The notes under the pieces were generated by a model, which was not told where the DNA came from, did no database searches, and saw only the letters and a program-made list of their open reading frames with translations. The position numbers and the translations under genes were made by a program. From CAIVND01 sp035532075 (lineage in GTDB: Bacteria; Actinomycetota; Acidimicrobiia; Acidimicrobiales; Bog-793), in the NCBI GenBank assembly GCA_035532075.1, contig DATKRV010000089.1, forward strand, positions 1 to 10,460: DNA of 10,460 nucleotides. Direction: 5' to 3'. Positions 1 through 6,799 of the stretch are shown here, in pieces (positions within the stretch are counted from its first letter, which is position 1; the number at the start of each line of letters is the position of its first letter).

Positions 1-95
1 TGTTCAACATCGACGGCGAGAGTTACCGCATGCGATCACACCGAGCGCGCTCTGAAGCGATGCGCAAGGGGGTGACACCAGCGAATAACCAGTAA
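1..95 (+). CDS. istB: IstB-like ATP-binding protein of IS21 family, C-terminal end only
   Basis: Only the last ~30 codons are in the window, read in the frame starting at base 3 and ending at TAA 93-95. The visible peptide begins FNIDGESYRMR. This matches the C-terminal signature of IstB, the AAA+ helper ATPase of IS21-family transposition, which usually ends with a V-F-N-I-D-G-x-S-Y-R-x-R segment shortly before the stop. IstB works with the DDE transposase IstA, whose gene normally lies just upstream, outside this window. The two 13-bp repeats downstream of the stop fit an IS21 right end and support the call. The remainder is out of view, so whether the gene is intact cannot be judged. Confidence 0.75.
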   Translation, partial: FNIDGESYRMRSHRARSEAMRKGVTPANNQ

Positions 96-122
96 TATCA
101 GACTCGTCTCACCGCGTGGTCA

Positions 123-158
123 CCTGGGGAATTTCATTGATTGACCCTGGGGAGTTCC
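123..158 (+). repeat. Two 13-bp direct repeats at the IS21 right end
   Basis: CCTGGGGAATTTC at 123-135 and CCTGGGGAGTTCC at 146-158 match at 11 of 13 positions and start 23 bp apart, about two helical turns. IS21-family ends typically carry repeated subterminal sites bound by IstA. The spacing and the position just after istB make that the best explanation here. Confidence 0.65.
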
Positions 159-237
159 CAAAATCGCCGGCACCTCGTACTGAGGTCGTGGACCTGTTTG
201 TGCATCCACTGCCGAGGGAACCCGGAGGGTGGTTATT

Positions 238-369
238 TTGCACGAGTGGCTGTCGCCAGCAGAGCCGCGTGTGGCACCAGAGCAAGCCGTCGGATTGATG
301 GAGCTGCATCGTGCGATGAGCCATGCGAGAGTATGGTCCAGTGACATCCATGCTGTTCCGTTCGGCTGA
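238..369 (+). CDS. Possible small ORF of 43 codons, unknown function
   Basis: A TTG start at 238 lies 9 nt after a GGAGG (224-228) and opens a 43-codon frame ending at TGA 367-369. A GTG at 229 in the same frame is an alternative start, but it abuts the GGAGG. The peptide begins MHEWLSPAEPRVAPEQAVG and has ordinary protein composition, with a likely helical middle (LMELHRAMSHARV). No signal peptide, membrane segment or known motif is visible. It sits between the IS21 end and the AT-rich promoter of the regulator. It could be a true small gene, a fragment of a gene broken by the insertion, or chance; I do not recognise it. Confidence 0.3.
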   Translation: MHEWLSPAEPRVAPEQAVGLMELHRAMSHARVWSSDIHAVPFG

Positions 370-424
370 TTCCCCGGAGTGTCACCAGGTGAGGGCGGAG
401 GGCACCGGCCTCGATATCTTCCGT

Positions 425-516
425 CAGTATACTCTAGTGACATAATACTGGTAATTAATAACTAGATAAATAAATATAGTTCTAAATATCAAGAAAATAT
501 AGTATATATTCACAGT
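425..516 (+). promoter_or_regulatory. Very AT-rich promoter region of the winged-helix regulator
   Basis: From about 440 to 512 the sequence is mostly A and T, unlike the surrounding DNA. TATATT at 505-510 is a good -10 match and lies six bases before the ATG at 517. No ribosome binding site precedes that ATG, so a leaderless transcript starting at or near the ATG is likely, as is common in actinobacteria. No clear -35 is visible. Possible operator elements are CAGTAT (425-430) inverted against ATACTG (445-450), and two copies of AAATATAGT (472-480 and 495-503) spaced 23 bp apart. Autoregulation by the downstream regulator is an inference. Confidence 0.45.
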
Positions 517-801
517 ATGGCTAGCTGGAGCTTTCTCACCAACCATGGACGTGCCCTTGTGTGCATCGCTCATGACCCTGGAGCGCGCCTCCGAGATATC
601 GCCGAGAGTCTGGGTGTCACAGAGCGGACCGCGTTTGGCATTGTGACCGATTTGACCAAAGCTGGCTATGTCTCCAAAGAACTCGAGGGCCGTCGCAACC
701 GCTACGAGATCCAGGCGCAAAAACCACTCGGGGAGGCTGTTGGTCGGGAGTTGACGATCGGCGATGTCCTCGATCTACTCGTTGATGGCTCGAGTGAATA
801 G
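517..801 (+). CDS. Small winged-helix (MarR/ArsR-like) transcriptional regulator
   Basis: The 94-residue protein is almost entirely one winged helix-turn-helix domain. Residues ~1-20 (WSFLTNHGRALVCIAHDPG) form the first helix, and ~24-33 (LRDIAESLGV) the second. The recognition helix is ~34-50 (TERTAFGIVTDLTKAGYV) and the basic beta-wing ~53-66 (KELEGRRNRYEIQ). The order W.FLTNH...RDIA..LGVTER.....V.DL..AGY......GRRN.Y matches a family of ~100-residue actinobacterial regulators annotated as MarR-like or HTH proteins. No metal-binding cysteines or ligand domain are visible, so the signal it senses is unknown. The C-terminal tail (IGDVLDLLVDG) may help dimerisation. The ATG at 517 has no ribosome binding site but is well placed for leaderless expression. 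The LapA-type gene begins 62 bp downstream on the same strand and could be co-transcribed. Confidence 0.85.
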   Translation: MASWSFLTNHGRALVCIAHDPGARLRDIAESLGVTERTAFGIVTDLTKAGYVSKELEGRRNRYEIQAQKPLGEAVGRELTIGDVLDLLVDGSSE

Positions 802-863
802 GAGTCGACGCGTGAACGGATCGGATCGGTTCCTCCCTTTGCCCGGATCACGGCAGGCCCAAT

Positions 864-1361
864 ATGACTGAATCTTTCAAAGATTCAGAGCCGCAGGTAT
901 ATCCAGAGGACGTCCGGATGTCGGTGACGCCGGTTGCAACGCCCGGCGGCATCGCTGAGGTTGGACGCGAACAAGAAAAGCCTCTTTCCGATATGTCCAC
1001 GGGCAAGGTCAAGCGACGGAGGCTCCATCTGGGGGGCACAGTCGGTGAAGGAGTCCGGCCTACGCGCATCAGTGGCGCATGGGCCGCCATCTTCGTTGCG
1101 GTGCTTCTCGGCGCTGCGCTGATCGATTTCATCGTCGAGAACACGCATTCAGTACGGATCAATTTTTTTGCTGCGCACGGTTATATTCCTGTGGCTGTCG
1201 CACTCCTCGCCGCTGCGCTTGCGGGAGCCTTTGTCGTACTTGCCGTCGGGGTGTGTCGCACGACGCAACTTCGCATGGTGCTCCGCCGCAGGGCGCGGCG
1301 GGCGAAAACGCATGTGGCCGCCGGCGTCAATGGCGATGGCAAGGATTGGGAATCCGCGTGA
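864..1361 (+). CDS. LapA/DUF1049-type integral membrane protein
   Basis: The 165-residue protein has a long hydrophilic N-terminal region (residues 1 to ~70) rich in charged residues, including a basic KVKRRR patch. Two membrane helices follow, at about 73-92 (AWAAIFVAVLLGAALIDFIV) and 104-130. The loop between them carries the ENTHSVRINFF segment, which fits the DUF1049/LapA pattern of F-x-x-x-N-x-x-x-V-x-(V/I)-x-F between two helices, with a G-A-x-x-x-L run in the second. The C-terminus is a basic cytoplasmic tail (LRRRARRAK). LapA of Escherichia coli acts in lipopolysaccharide assembly. Actinobacterial proteins with this domain have no agreed role, so a function in LPS should not be assumed. 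The ribosome binding site before the ATG is weak (AGG within GGCAGGCCC). The gene follows the regulator on the same strand. Confidence 0.7.
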   Translation: MTESFKDSEPQVYPEDVRMSVTPVATPGGIAEVGREQEKPLSDMSTGKVKRRRLHLGGTVGEGVRPTRISGAWAAIFVAVLLGAALIDFIVENTHSVRINFFAAHGYIPVAVALLAAALAGAFVVLAVGVCRTTQLRMVLRRRARRAKTHVAAGVNGDGKDWESA

Positions 1362-2305
1362 ACTGGCGTGAAAACTCGAGGGTTGAATCTTCGTCCGGAA
1401 CTTTGGATTTATCGATCAAGCGGAACCGCGCATGATGGATTTCAAATTGACGGTCGGGTTCAATTTCGTCACGGTGCGTGGAGGTGTGCACGATCCGGCG
1501 CCAAGGACAGCGATGAATCGGGAGGCCAGGCATTCAGAAGACGGCTGATGCTCGGGAGAAGTTGTGGATGATGTTCTCTCGTGGACACGAGGATCGTCTT
1601 GGTACCGAGCCAGACCATCTGCGGTCCCTGGTTCGACCGGCCAGCAAGTCTGATGCGAAATCCCACGTTCTCCAGAACGTCGAGTCCAGCGCGGCACCAG
1701 AGTCCGTATTTTCGGCTCAGACGATTGATCCACAAGATATGGAGGTAGCGAGGGCTTTGCTCGTCTCCTATCACCGCTCGCTTCAAGAGTTCGATTCGGT
1801 AACAGATTGCGCGATGTGATCGGGCGGTGGTCGCCTCGTAACCTCTGATCGCCCCACAGGCTGAGTCGGTGATACACGGTGATGGACTTCCAATCTCATT
1901 TCCGATCTTTTTTGTGCGGTTTTCTTGACGCGACGCTCGATTGTGCAAAAGAGCGTGAGCGAGCCCTCGGGTGCACCGGCGAACTTGTCCTTTCGTTCCG
2001 GCAGTTGAGCACGAACCCAAGGTATCGTTAGGTGAAGATGCCGAGGTCAAGCACAGCACAATCGGAATGTGGGGGCGGTCGACACTCGTTCTCGCGCCCG
2101 TGGCAGCGATGCAGGTCGTGACTGGTTCAGCTCCATGTGAATGGTCTTTTGAATTCAAAGGCGTCGGACCTGCGTCGCTGATTTCGATCAAGGCGTATCT
2201 GTCACTTGGTTTCGGAAAAGGCCGTCGAACCATCCGGGTCGGCCTGTTCTTGTGGCCGTTGGCCTCGTACTCACGACGCGCGATCACAGATCGAGAACTG
2301 ACGAT
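1362..2305. other. Gene-poor stretch of ~940 bp, only short or broken reading frames
   Basis: No frame here gives a protein I recognise or one with clear domain character. Short plus-strand frames exist: codons 1432-1548 starting MMDFKLTVGFNFVTV; an open frame from 1517 to 1819; 1882-2031 starting MDFQSHFRSFLCGFL; and 1971-2309 running into the next gene. They change frame relative to each other, so they could be the ruins of older genes. The long minus-strand frame over 1469-2560 is rejected as antisense shadow. No tRNA, strong terminator or repeat was seen. The distal part should contain the promoter for the gene starting at 2306, but no convincing -10/-35 pair stands out. Confidence 0.5.
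1432..1819 (+). pseudogene. Possible frameshifted gene remnant, unknown
   Basis: Two plus-strand frames overlap by 32 bp. Frame one starts at ATG 1432 and reads 38 codons to TGA 1546-1548. Frame two is open from 1517 to TGA 1817-1819, with a usable TTG at 1562. Joined by one frameshift they would give a protein of roughly 125 residues. Its second half is acidic and helical (for example DMEVARALLVSYHRSLQEFD). There is no recognised motif and no ribosome binding site that settles the start. It may equally be non-coding DNA with chance open frames. Confidence 0.18.
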
Positions 2306-3586
2306 ATGACCGGGTTGGTTCTGATTGTTCTGTCTGGTCTTGTCATCGCCGCGTTTGCTGCTGCAGCAGAGACCTCGTTGACCTCGGTGAGTCGCATACG
2401 GATGCGAAGTCTCGCCGAGGAGGGCAATCGGGCGGCAGGTATTGTCGTGCGTCTGCACGATAATCCGAGCGGATATCTCTCGACGATCCTCAGTTTGAAC
2501 ACAGTTGCGGTCATAGTTGTATCGACTGCCGCAACGCTTATCGGCGCACGTCGTGCCCATTCACTTCCAGCTTGGGTTGTAACGGTGGTGCTGTCCGCGA
2601 TAGTGCTCGTATTTTGCGAGATCGCGCCAAAGTCGATCGCGCTGCGTTATAACCAACGATTTGCCCTTCTCATGGCCCGCCCTGTGATGTTTCTCACCAA
2701 GGCACTCCAACCTCTAGTCAAGATCTTGATGGTGGTAAGTGTGCTTTTGCTTCGCGTCACAGGTCGGAAATTACCCGGACCTTTTGTCACCGAAGAGGAG
2801 CTCAAATTGCTTGTTGACGTCGGTGAGCAGGAAGGAATTGTCGATCAGGAAGAGCGGGAGATGATTCACGGAGTCCTCGAGATGACCGATAAACCGGTGC
2901 GTGAGGTTATGGTCCCACGCGTTGATCTGATCGCGATCGATGTCACGAAGAGTTTGAATGAGGTGATCGAGACGGTGATCCGTTACGGACACTCAAGAAT
3001 TCCGATCTATGAGGATCGCATCGACCAGATCATCGGAGTCATTTACGCCAAGGACCTGCTCCGTCAGAGCATCCGGGATAACGACCACACCTCGCTACGC
3101 GAACTGCTGCGAGAACCATATTTTACACCCGAGTTGAAGCACGTTGGAGAGCTTCTCAGTGAGATGCGCGAACGTCGGGTGCATATTGCGATTGTCGTCG
3201 ATGAGCACGGAGGAACCGCGGGAGTGGTCACCATGGAGGATCTGATTGAGGAGATCGTCGGACCAATTCGAGACGAGTACGACATTGCAGAGATCGAAGA
3301 CATCCAGTTCCTCTCGGATTCAGAGGTTCTGTTGAACGCCCGATTTCCGATCGATGATGTCCAGGAGATTCTCCATCTTCAACTGGAGTCTGTCGACGCG
3401 GACTCGATCGGTGGATATGTCTATGCGGTACTCGGGGAGATACCCAAAGCGGGTGCCACACTCGCGATCGGCGACGCCACGCTGATCGTAGATAAGGTCC
3501 GACGACAGAGCATCCAGTCGGTCCGGATCACGAGTCCCCGGCCGTTCATACAGAGCAGGGGGAACGGACGCGGAGCGATTTCGTGA
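2306..3586 (+). CDS. CNNM/CorC-type membrane protein: DUF21, two CBS domains, CorC_HlyC
   Basis: The 426-residue protein has the full order of the hemolysin C/CorC/CNNM family. A DUF21 membrane domain covers residues ~1-160, with helices near 3-25, 57-80, 88-106 and 119-150. The family acidic-proline motif is present as EIAPKSIA at 105-112. The linker EREMIHGVLEMTDKPVREV (182-201) leads to CBS1 (MVPRVDLIAI..., ~201-262). CBS2 spans ~270-330 and includes VVDEHGGTAGVVTMEDL. A C-terminal CorC_HlyC domain covers ~345-420. Related CNNM/CorC proteins bind ATP-Mg at the CBS pair and affect magnesium or cobalt export; the name hemolysin is historical. I chose ATG 2306 because GAGAA (2293-2297) lies 8 nt upstream and the peptide starts directly at the first membrane helix. 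A GTG at 2252 would add an unlikely charged 18-residue leader. The family is often near ybeY and era, but neither is visible here. Length and motifs look intact. Confidence 0.9.
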   Translation: MTGLVLIVLSGLVIAAFAAAAETSLTSVSRIRMRSLAEEGNRAAGIVVRLHDNPSGYLSTILSLNTVAVIVVSTAATLIGARRAHSLPAWVVTVVLSAIVLVFCEIAPKSIALRYNQRFALLMARPVMFLTKALQPLVKILMVVSVLLLRVTGRKLPGPFVTEEELKLLVDVGEQEGIVDQEEREMIHGVLEMTDKPVREVMVPRVDLIAIDVTKSLNEVIETVIRYGHSRIPIYEDRIDQIIGVIYAKDLLRQSIRDNDHTSLRELLREPYFTPELKHVGELLSEMRERRVHIAIVVDEHGGTAGVVTMEDLIEEIVGPIRDEYDIAEIEDIQFLSDSEVLLNARFPIDDVQEILHLQLESVDADSIGGYVYAVLGEIPKAGATLAIGDATLIVDKVRRQSIQSVRITSPRPFIQSRGNGRGAIS

Positions 3587-3641
3587 ACGCCGATCCGCGA
3601 GGACAGGGCTTGGAACGAAGCCTGTTTGCGACAGGAACGGG

Positions 3642-3663
3642 GTGGCGACAAGATGGTCGCCAC
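3642..3663 (+). terminator. Perfect 8-bp hairpin downstream of the CNNM-type gene
   Basis: GTGGCGAC (3642-3649), a 6-nt loop and GTCGCCAC (3656-3663) form a perfect GC-rich stem 56 bp after the stop codon at 3586. The following bases are TCACTTTGTG, with only a short T run, so it is not a textbook intrinsic terminator. Actinobacterial terminators often lack a strong U tract. Position and stem quality make termination the simplest role; a protein-binding palindrome is the alternative. Confidence 0.5.
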
Positions 3664-3674
3664 TCACTTTGTGA

Positions 3675-3936
3675 ATTGTCCTCGCAAGCGCAGATGGAGT
3701 TTTCATTTGGCCATTTACCCAGATCATTCCGACGGCGGGCGGTCTTGTGCTCGGCGTATGGGAAATCCGTTCGCTGCTTGTCGGGGGTTATCTGACTGAC
3801 TCGAGCGGTATCGACAGGCCTGTCCTCGAAGCTTCCATCGTGTTGCTCTTGCCTGTGGTTTGCGCGCGCGATGTATGACCTGTGGCCAAAGACGCGCGAC
3901 GCTCGCTCTACGAGTTGCGATGAACACGTCAGCTGA
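3675..3936 (+). pseudogene. Possible frameshifted membrane-protein remnant in the 3587-4034 gap
   Basis: The 448-bp gap between the CNNM-type gene and the convergent lysozyme-like gene has no intact gene. A plus-strand frame open from 3675 reads GVFIWPFTQIIPTAGGLVLG and later VLEASIVLLLPVVCA, two membrane-like segments, then stops at TGA 3876-3878. The stop comes just after an alternating GC run (3862-3870). Shifting frame within that run continues as MYDLWPKTRDARS to TGA 3934-3936. This fits slippage in a dinucleotide run breaking a small membrane-protein gene. There is no clear start codon or ribosome binding site, and no family is recognised. A third frame (ATG 3920, MNTSAEYERMVLADRAS) is also open into the next gene's 3' end, so the case is weak. 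Confidence 0.25.
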
Positions 3937-4034
3937 ATATGAGCGGATGGTCCTCGCCGATCGCGCGTCGATAGGCGTTGTCGGACTGGGAACTGCGCTC
4001 CTGTGGGCTCGGCAGGCGGCGGAGTCGACCAGAT

Positions 4035-5888
4035 CTAGCAGGTGTAGTCGGGATCGATCCTATAGGGAGAGGGTTCGCTCCCCGGAGTCTCCTGCAATAC
4101 CCAGGGAACTCCCCCTGCGAAGAGGTCGCTCGGATTGGCTGTGCCATAACCTGAAGTTCCTGCGCACCACCCAGTGAGAGTGCCGGGCGCGGGGAGGCCA
4201 CTCTCGGTATACGGAGGATTCGTCCAAGGGGCACCCGCAACCCAGAGGGGGATCTGGTTCCCCGAAGGAACGTACTGCCCCGCGATCACCGGGTACTGAA
4301 CACTCGACGAGTAGATACCGACGGTAATTCCCACGCCTCGGAGAGCGTCGATCGCGCCCTGAATCGTCTCGTCGTTCAGTGCCGGGGAGTTGGACCAGTA
4401 ATTTCCAGTTGAGAAATGTGACCACTGATCGCTCGACAGATTTGGGCCCTCGACATCAAGCCACCAAAGCGAGGACGATACCCCTACGGCTAACGCCCCG
4501 TTGTAGGCAGTGACTGCTCCCTCGTAACCGTAGTTGTAGGCCAAGCAGGCTGTCTGAGAGAGCGGGACGGAGGTCGCGGTGAGTGTCGCGCAGCTCCCGG
4601 CTGGCCCGTTCTGATCGAGAGCGCTCGCCGCCGGGGACTTGTCGGGGGAGTTGGTAAAGAGGTAGAGGCTGTAGTGGGATCCTGATGTCCCAGCCGCGGA
4701 AGTTGCCCACGCCGCTTCGGATGCGAGGCAGGAATTTTGCGAACTGTCGAGCCAACCTGCGACTTCAATCACCGAGAATGTCGATGAACTTGGCAGCGCA
4801 GGGGAGGCGACCGTGGACCCAGGGGATGCACACTGAAAATTCGAGACGTCATAACCAAACGCCCCACGCGGCAAGATTGAGCCTGGCGCGACAAGTGTGC
4901 TCGTGAGGATCGTCGGAGCTGGAAGCGTGATTGCCTCGACTGCAACGACACGTGTCGGTCGCCGCGGAGGTGATGCCGCGAGCGAGCCCTCGTAGGCTGC
5001 ATCGCCAAAGCGAAAGATGCTCCCCGAGGCATTCGCGAGGAAATATCCGTTGCCGTCAGGAGTGGACGCGATGGACGTGAGCGGACGTGGCAGCCGGTGA
5101 TGGACGAGCGAACCAAAGTACCCACTCGTTCCAAGGTGGTGCACTCCGCCGTCTTTTGTGAGAATCACGATGCCGTGACCGTCGGGGCTCGCGGCAGCGG
5201 CAATGACCTGTGGCCTCTTGTATCCGAGCGAACCGACCGGCGGAGCATCTCCGTAATTTCGCACTATGCCCATTGTGGTGACAATCCAATATCCATTGCC
5301 ATCAGGAGTCGGGAGAATGGAGACGACATCACCAGAGCTGTGATCGTGAACCGTTGAACCGTAGAACCTGGCGTCTCCAAAATGGAACAGGCTTCCATTT
5401 GTGGCGACGAGCCAATATCCATTTCCGTCTGGCGTGGGCGCGAAGTCAACGATTGGATAACGGAGGTGAAGATGGGCGGGAGAACCAAGAAGAGTTGCGT
5501 CTCCATAGGCAAAGACATCACCTTTGGCACTTGCCAGCCAATATCCACCTCCGGCGGTCGTTGCGGCACCCGTCACGATCGGATTCGACAGCCGCTCTTT
5601 CGGTCTTGAACCGTGCAATGGTGCTCCACCGCATGAGACGACGGTGCCGTTTGACTCAAAGAGGTAGTACGCGGGTCCGCCGACAGAAGTTGGAGTCGCA
5701 GAGACCTGAGTCGTGCACAGTGGGGCCGAAATTGCCATCTGTTCGGGAATGATTGAAAACAATCCAACGACACTTCCGAAAAGGACAAGCGCGACGATTC
5801 TGGTCAAGAGCAGTCGGAGACGAAGGAGCACGGCCACGAAGGTAGTTCGAAACGTCAATTGTTCTTTGCCGCGCCCCGAATTCTTCAT
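4035..5888 (-). CDS. Secreted protein: six ~42-residue repeats plus GH25-like lysozyme domain
   Basis: A 617-residue protein (positions below count from a TTG one codon upstream). Residues ~27-56 are a hydrophobic export signal after an arginine-rich N-terminus. Six repeats end in GS at 95, 137, 179, 221, 261 and 303, each with the pattern PDGNGYW....G...FGDA...GS. The spacing is 42 residues (40 once), as expected for blades of a small beta-propeller. After a proline/threonine linker, residues ~345-618 look like a glycoside hydrolase family 25 barrel. It opens with GYDVSNFQC (Asp348), has the D-x-E pair in WWLDVEGP (Asp479, Glu481), a GIYSSSVQYP strand, and an ending LQETPG...IDPDYTC like the W-Q...D-x-D close of GH25. 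All three acidic positions expected of a muramidase are present, so peptidoglycan cleavage is plausible but untested. Six cysteines in the C-terminal half suggest disulfides. ATG 5888 is chosen, but its GAGAAG is only 3 nt away; the adjacent TTG 5891 and later starts are possible. Confidence 0.8.
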   Translation of the reverse strand: MKNSGRGKEQLTFRTTFVAVLLRLRLLLTRIVALVLFGSVVGLFSIIPEQMAISAPLCTTQVSATPTSVGGPAYYLFESNGTVVSCGGAPLHGSRPKERLSNPIVTGAATTAGGGYWLASAKGDVFAYGDATLLGSPAHLHLRYPIVDFAPTPDGNGYWLVATNGSLFHFGDARFYGSTVHDHSSGDVVSILPTPDGNGYWIVTTMGIVRNYGDAPPVGSLGYKRPQVIAAAASPDGHGIVILTKDGGVHHLGTSGYFGSLVHHRLPRPLTSIASTPDGNGYFLANASGSIFRFGDAAYEGSLAASPPRRPTRVVAVEAITLPAPTILTSTLVAPGSILPRGAFGYDVSNFQCASPGSTVASPALPSSSTFSVIEVAGWLDSSQNSCLASEAAWATSAAGTSGSHYSLYLFTNSPDKSPAASALDQNGPAGSCATLTATSVPLSQTACLAYNYGYEGAVTAYNGALAVGVSSSLWWLDVEGPNLSSDQWSHFSTGNYWSNSPALNDETIQGAIDALRGVGITVGIYSSSVQYPVIAGQYVPSGNQIPLWVAGAPWTNPPYTESGLPAPGTLTGWCAGTSGYGTANPSDLFAGGVPWVLQETPGSEPSPYRIDPDYTC

Positions 5889-6088
5889 CAACTTCTCATG
5901 TAAATTCCGAGCATGCCCAGCTCAAGACTGCGATGGTTCAGGAGATTCAGCGCTTGATGTTGCGCTGGATCTCCGAACCATTCGCAGATCTCGTCGAATA
6001 GCGGTCGTAAATGCACTTCGAACATCCATCAGGCGAGTATCGACTCTTTCGGTATCGTCAGTTCAGGGGATCGCTCCCGTCGTTGAGT

Positions 6089-6799
6089 TCAACCTCCGAT
6101 GTTCCCTCCAGAGGCTAGGTCGATGATGCCTGCATCGTAGTTCGCGTGTGCGAGCGTGATCTCCACCTGGAAAAGAGCCCTGTTGGCACTGGCAAACAGT
6201 CCCGTGTCGTGAGGAAAGTCTGCTGGCGTCTGAGCGAGCACTCTGCTCGCGACGTCTGTGGCCTCGAGATTCGCCCGGTTTACCAGCCTGACGAAGTCGG
6301 TGTAGCGGTTCAGAGCGTTCGTATATCCGTGCTGGCCGACAAGTCCATTGACCGCGGTGAGTAGGCCCGACTCCTCACCTTGGAGCAAGGTCACCTCGGC
6401 CGTGACGTTGTCTGACTCGATCGTGAGAAAGACCTGAGGCGTGAGGACCACGAAGACGCGATTCTTTTTGATCATTGAGATCTCATCTGCGCGGAGTTGG
6501 ATGTCAGTTGTATCTGTCGGCACTTTGGCAACGAGCGCATTGATGTTCGTCAACGCAGTCGCGACGTTCGCCGCGAGTGTCGCCGCGTGAGCGGTGGTGA
6601 GTGATTTCGCGCGAGATATGTCGGTGGTGAGCCGGTTGAGCTGGCTGACCCTGTCGGCTAGCTGGGTCTCAAGCTTTTTTTGATTGGCTAGAAAATTATG
6701 CGGGTGCTCGCTCGCCGAGGTGACACCCGGTACAAGGATCGAAATCGCACCACCGATTATCGCTGAGGCAACTCCGGATCTGAGAAATTTGGCGTTCAT
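6089..6799 (-). CDS. Secreted helical protein of unknown function
   Basis: A 236-residue protein with a classic signal peptide: MNAKFLRSG, then a hydrophobic stretch and a likely cleavage site near VTSA-SE (residues ~29-32). The mature part begins with an alpha-helical, possibly coiled-coil region (NQKKLETQLADRVSQLNRL). An Ala/Thr-rich helix follows (~65-95), then a beta-like core (NRVFVVLTPQVFLTIESD, ~114-131), then more helices to a glycine-rich end (SGGNIGG). No catalytic motif, cysteine pair or anchor is visible. Similar secreted actinobacterial proteins with an RVFVV.TPQV..TI core exist without known function. The start at 6799 is firm: AGGGGAG (6805-6811) lies 5 nt upstream and the signal peptide starts there. 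The frame is open upstream to 6919, but that adds an implausible 40-residue basic leader. It is followed on the same strand, 200 bp away, by the lysozyme-like gene. Confidence 0.75.
   Translation of the reverse strand: MNAKFLRSGVASAIIGGAISILVPGVTSASEHPHNFLANQKKLETQLADRVSQLNRLTTDISRAKSLTTAHAATLAANVATALTNINALVAKVPTDTTDIQLRADEISMIKKNRVFVVLTPQVFLTIESDNVTAEVTLLQGEESGLLTAVNGLVGQHGYTNALNRYTDFVRLVNRANLEATDVASRVLAQTPADFPHDTGLFASANRALFQVEITLAHANYDAGIIDLASGGNIGG

Larger units (their letters stand above)
1..172 (+). mobile_element. Right end of an IS21-family insertion sequence (partial)
   Basis: The istB 3' end is followed by about 75 bp of non-coding DNA with two related 13-bp direct repeats, as in the repeated terminal binding sites of IS21-like elements. 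The outer boundary is not certain. IS21 elements end in CA, and a CA at 171-172, fourteen bases after the second repeat, is a reasonable but unproven edge. The left end and istA are outside the window. Confidence 0.5.

Noticed and set aside
1469..2560. 363-codon open frame on the minus strand
   Set aside because: It runs antisense through the start of the well-supported CNNM-type gene, is unusually rich in Arg, Cys, His and Ser, and has no domain-like or hydrophobic pattern. It looks like a chance shadow.
6067..6078. GGGA-TCGC-TCCC hairpin just after the secreted protein gene
   Set aside because: The stem is only 4 bp and no T run follows on the minus strand, too weak to call a terminator.
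5713..6126. Plus-strand frame of 137 codons over the start of the lysozyme-like gene
   Set aside because: It overlaps the signal peptide region of a well-supported minus-strand gene and has no motif; the gap itself (5889-6088) shows no convincing gene.
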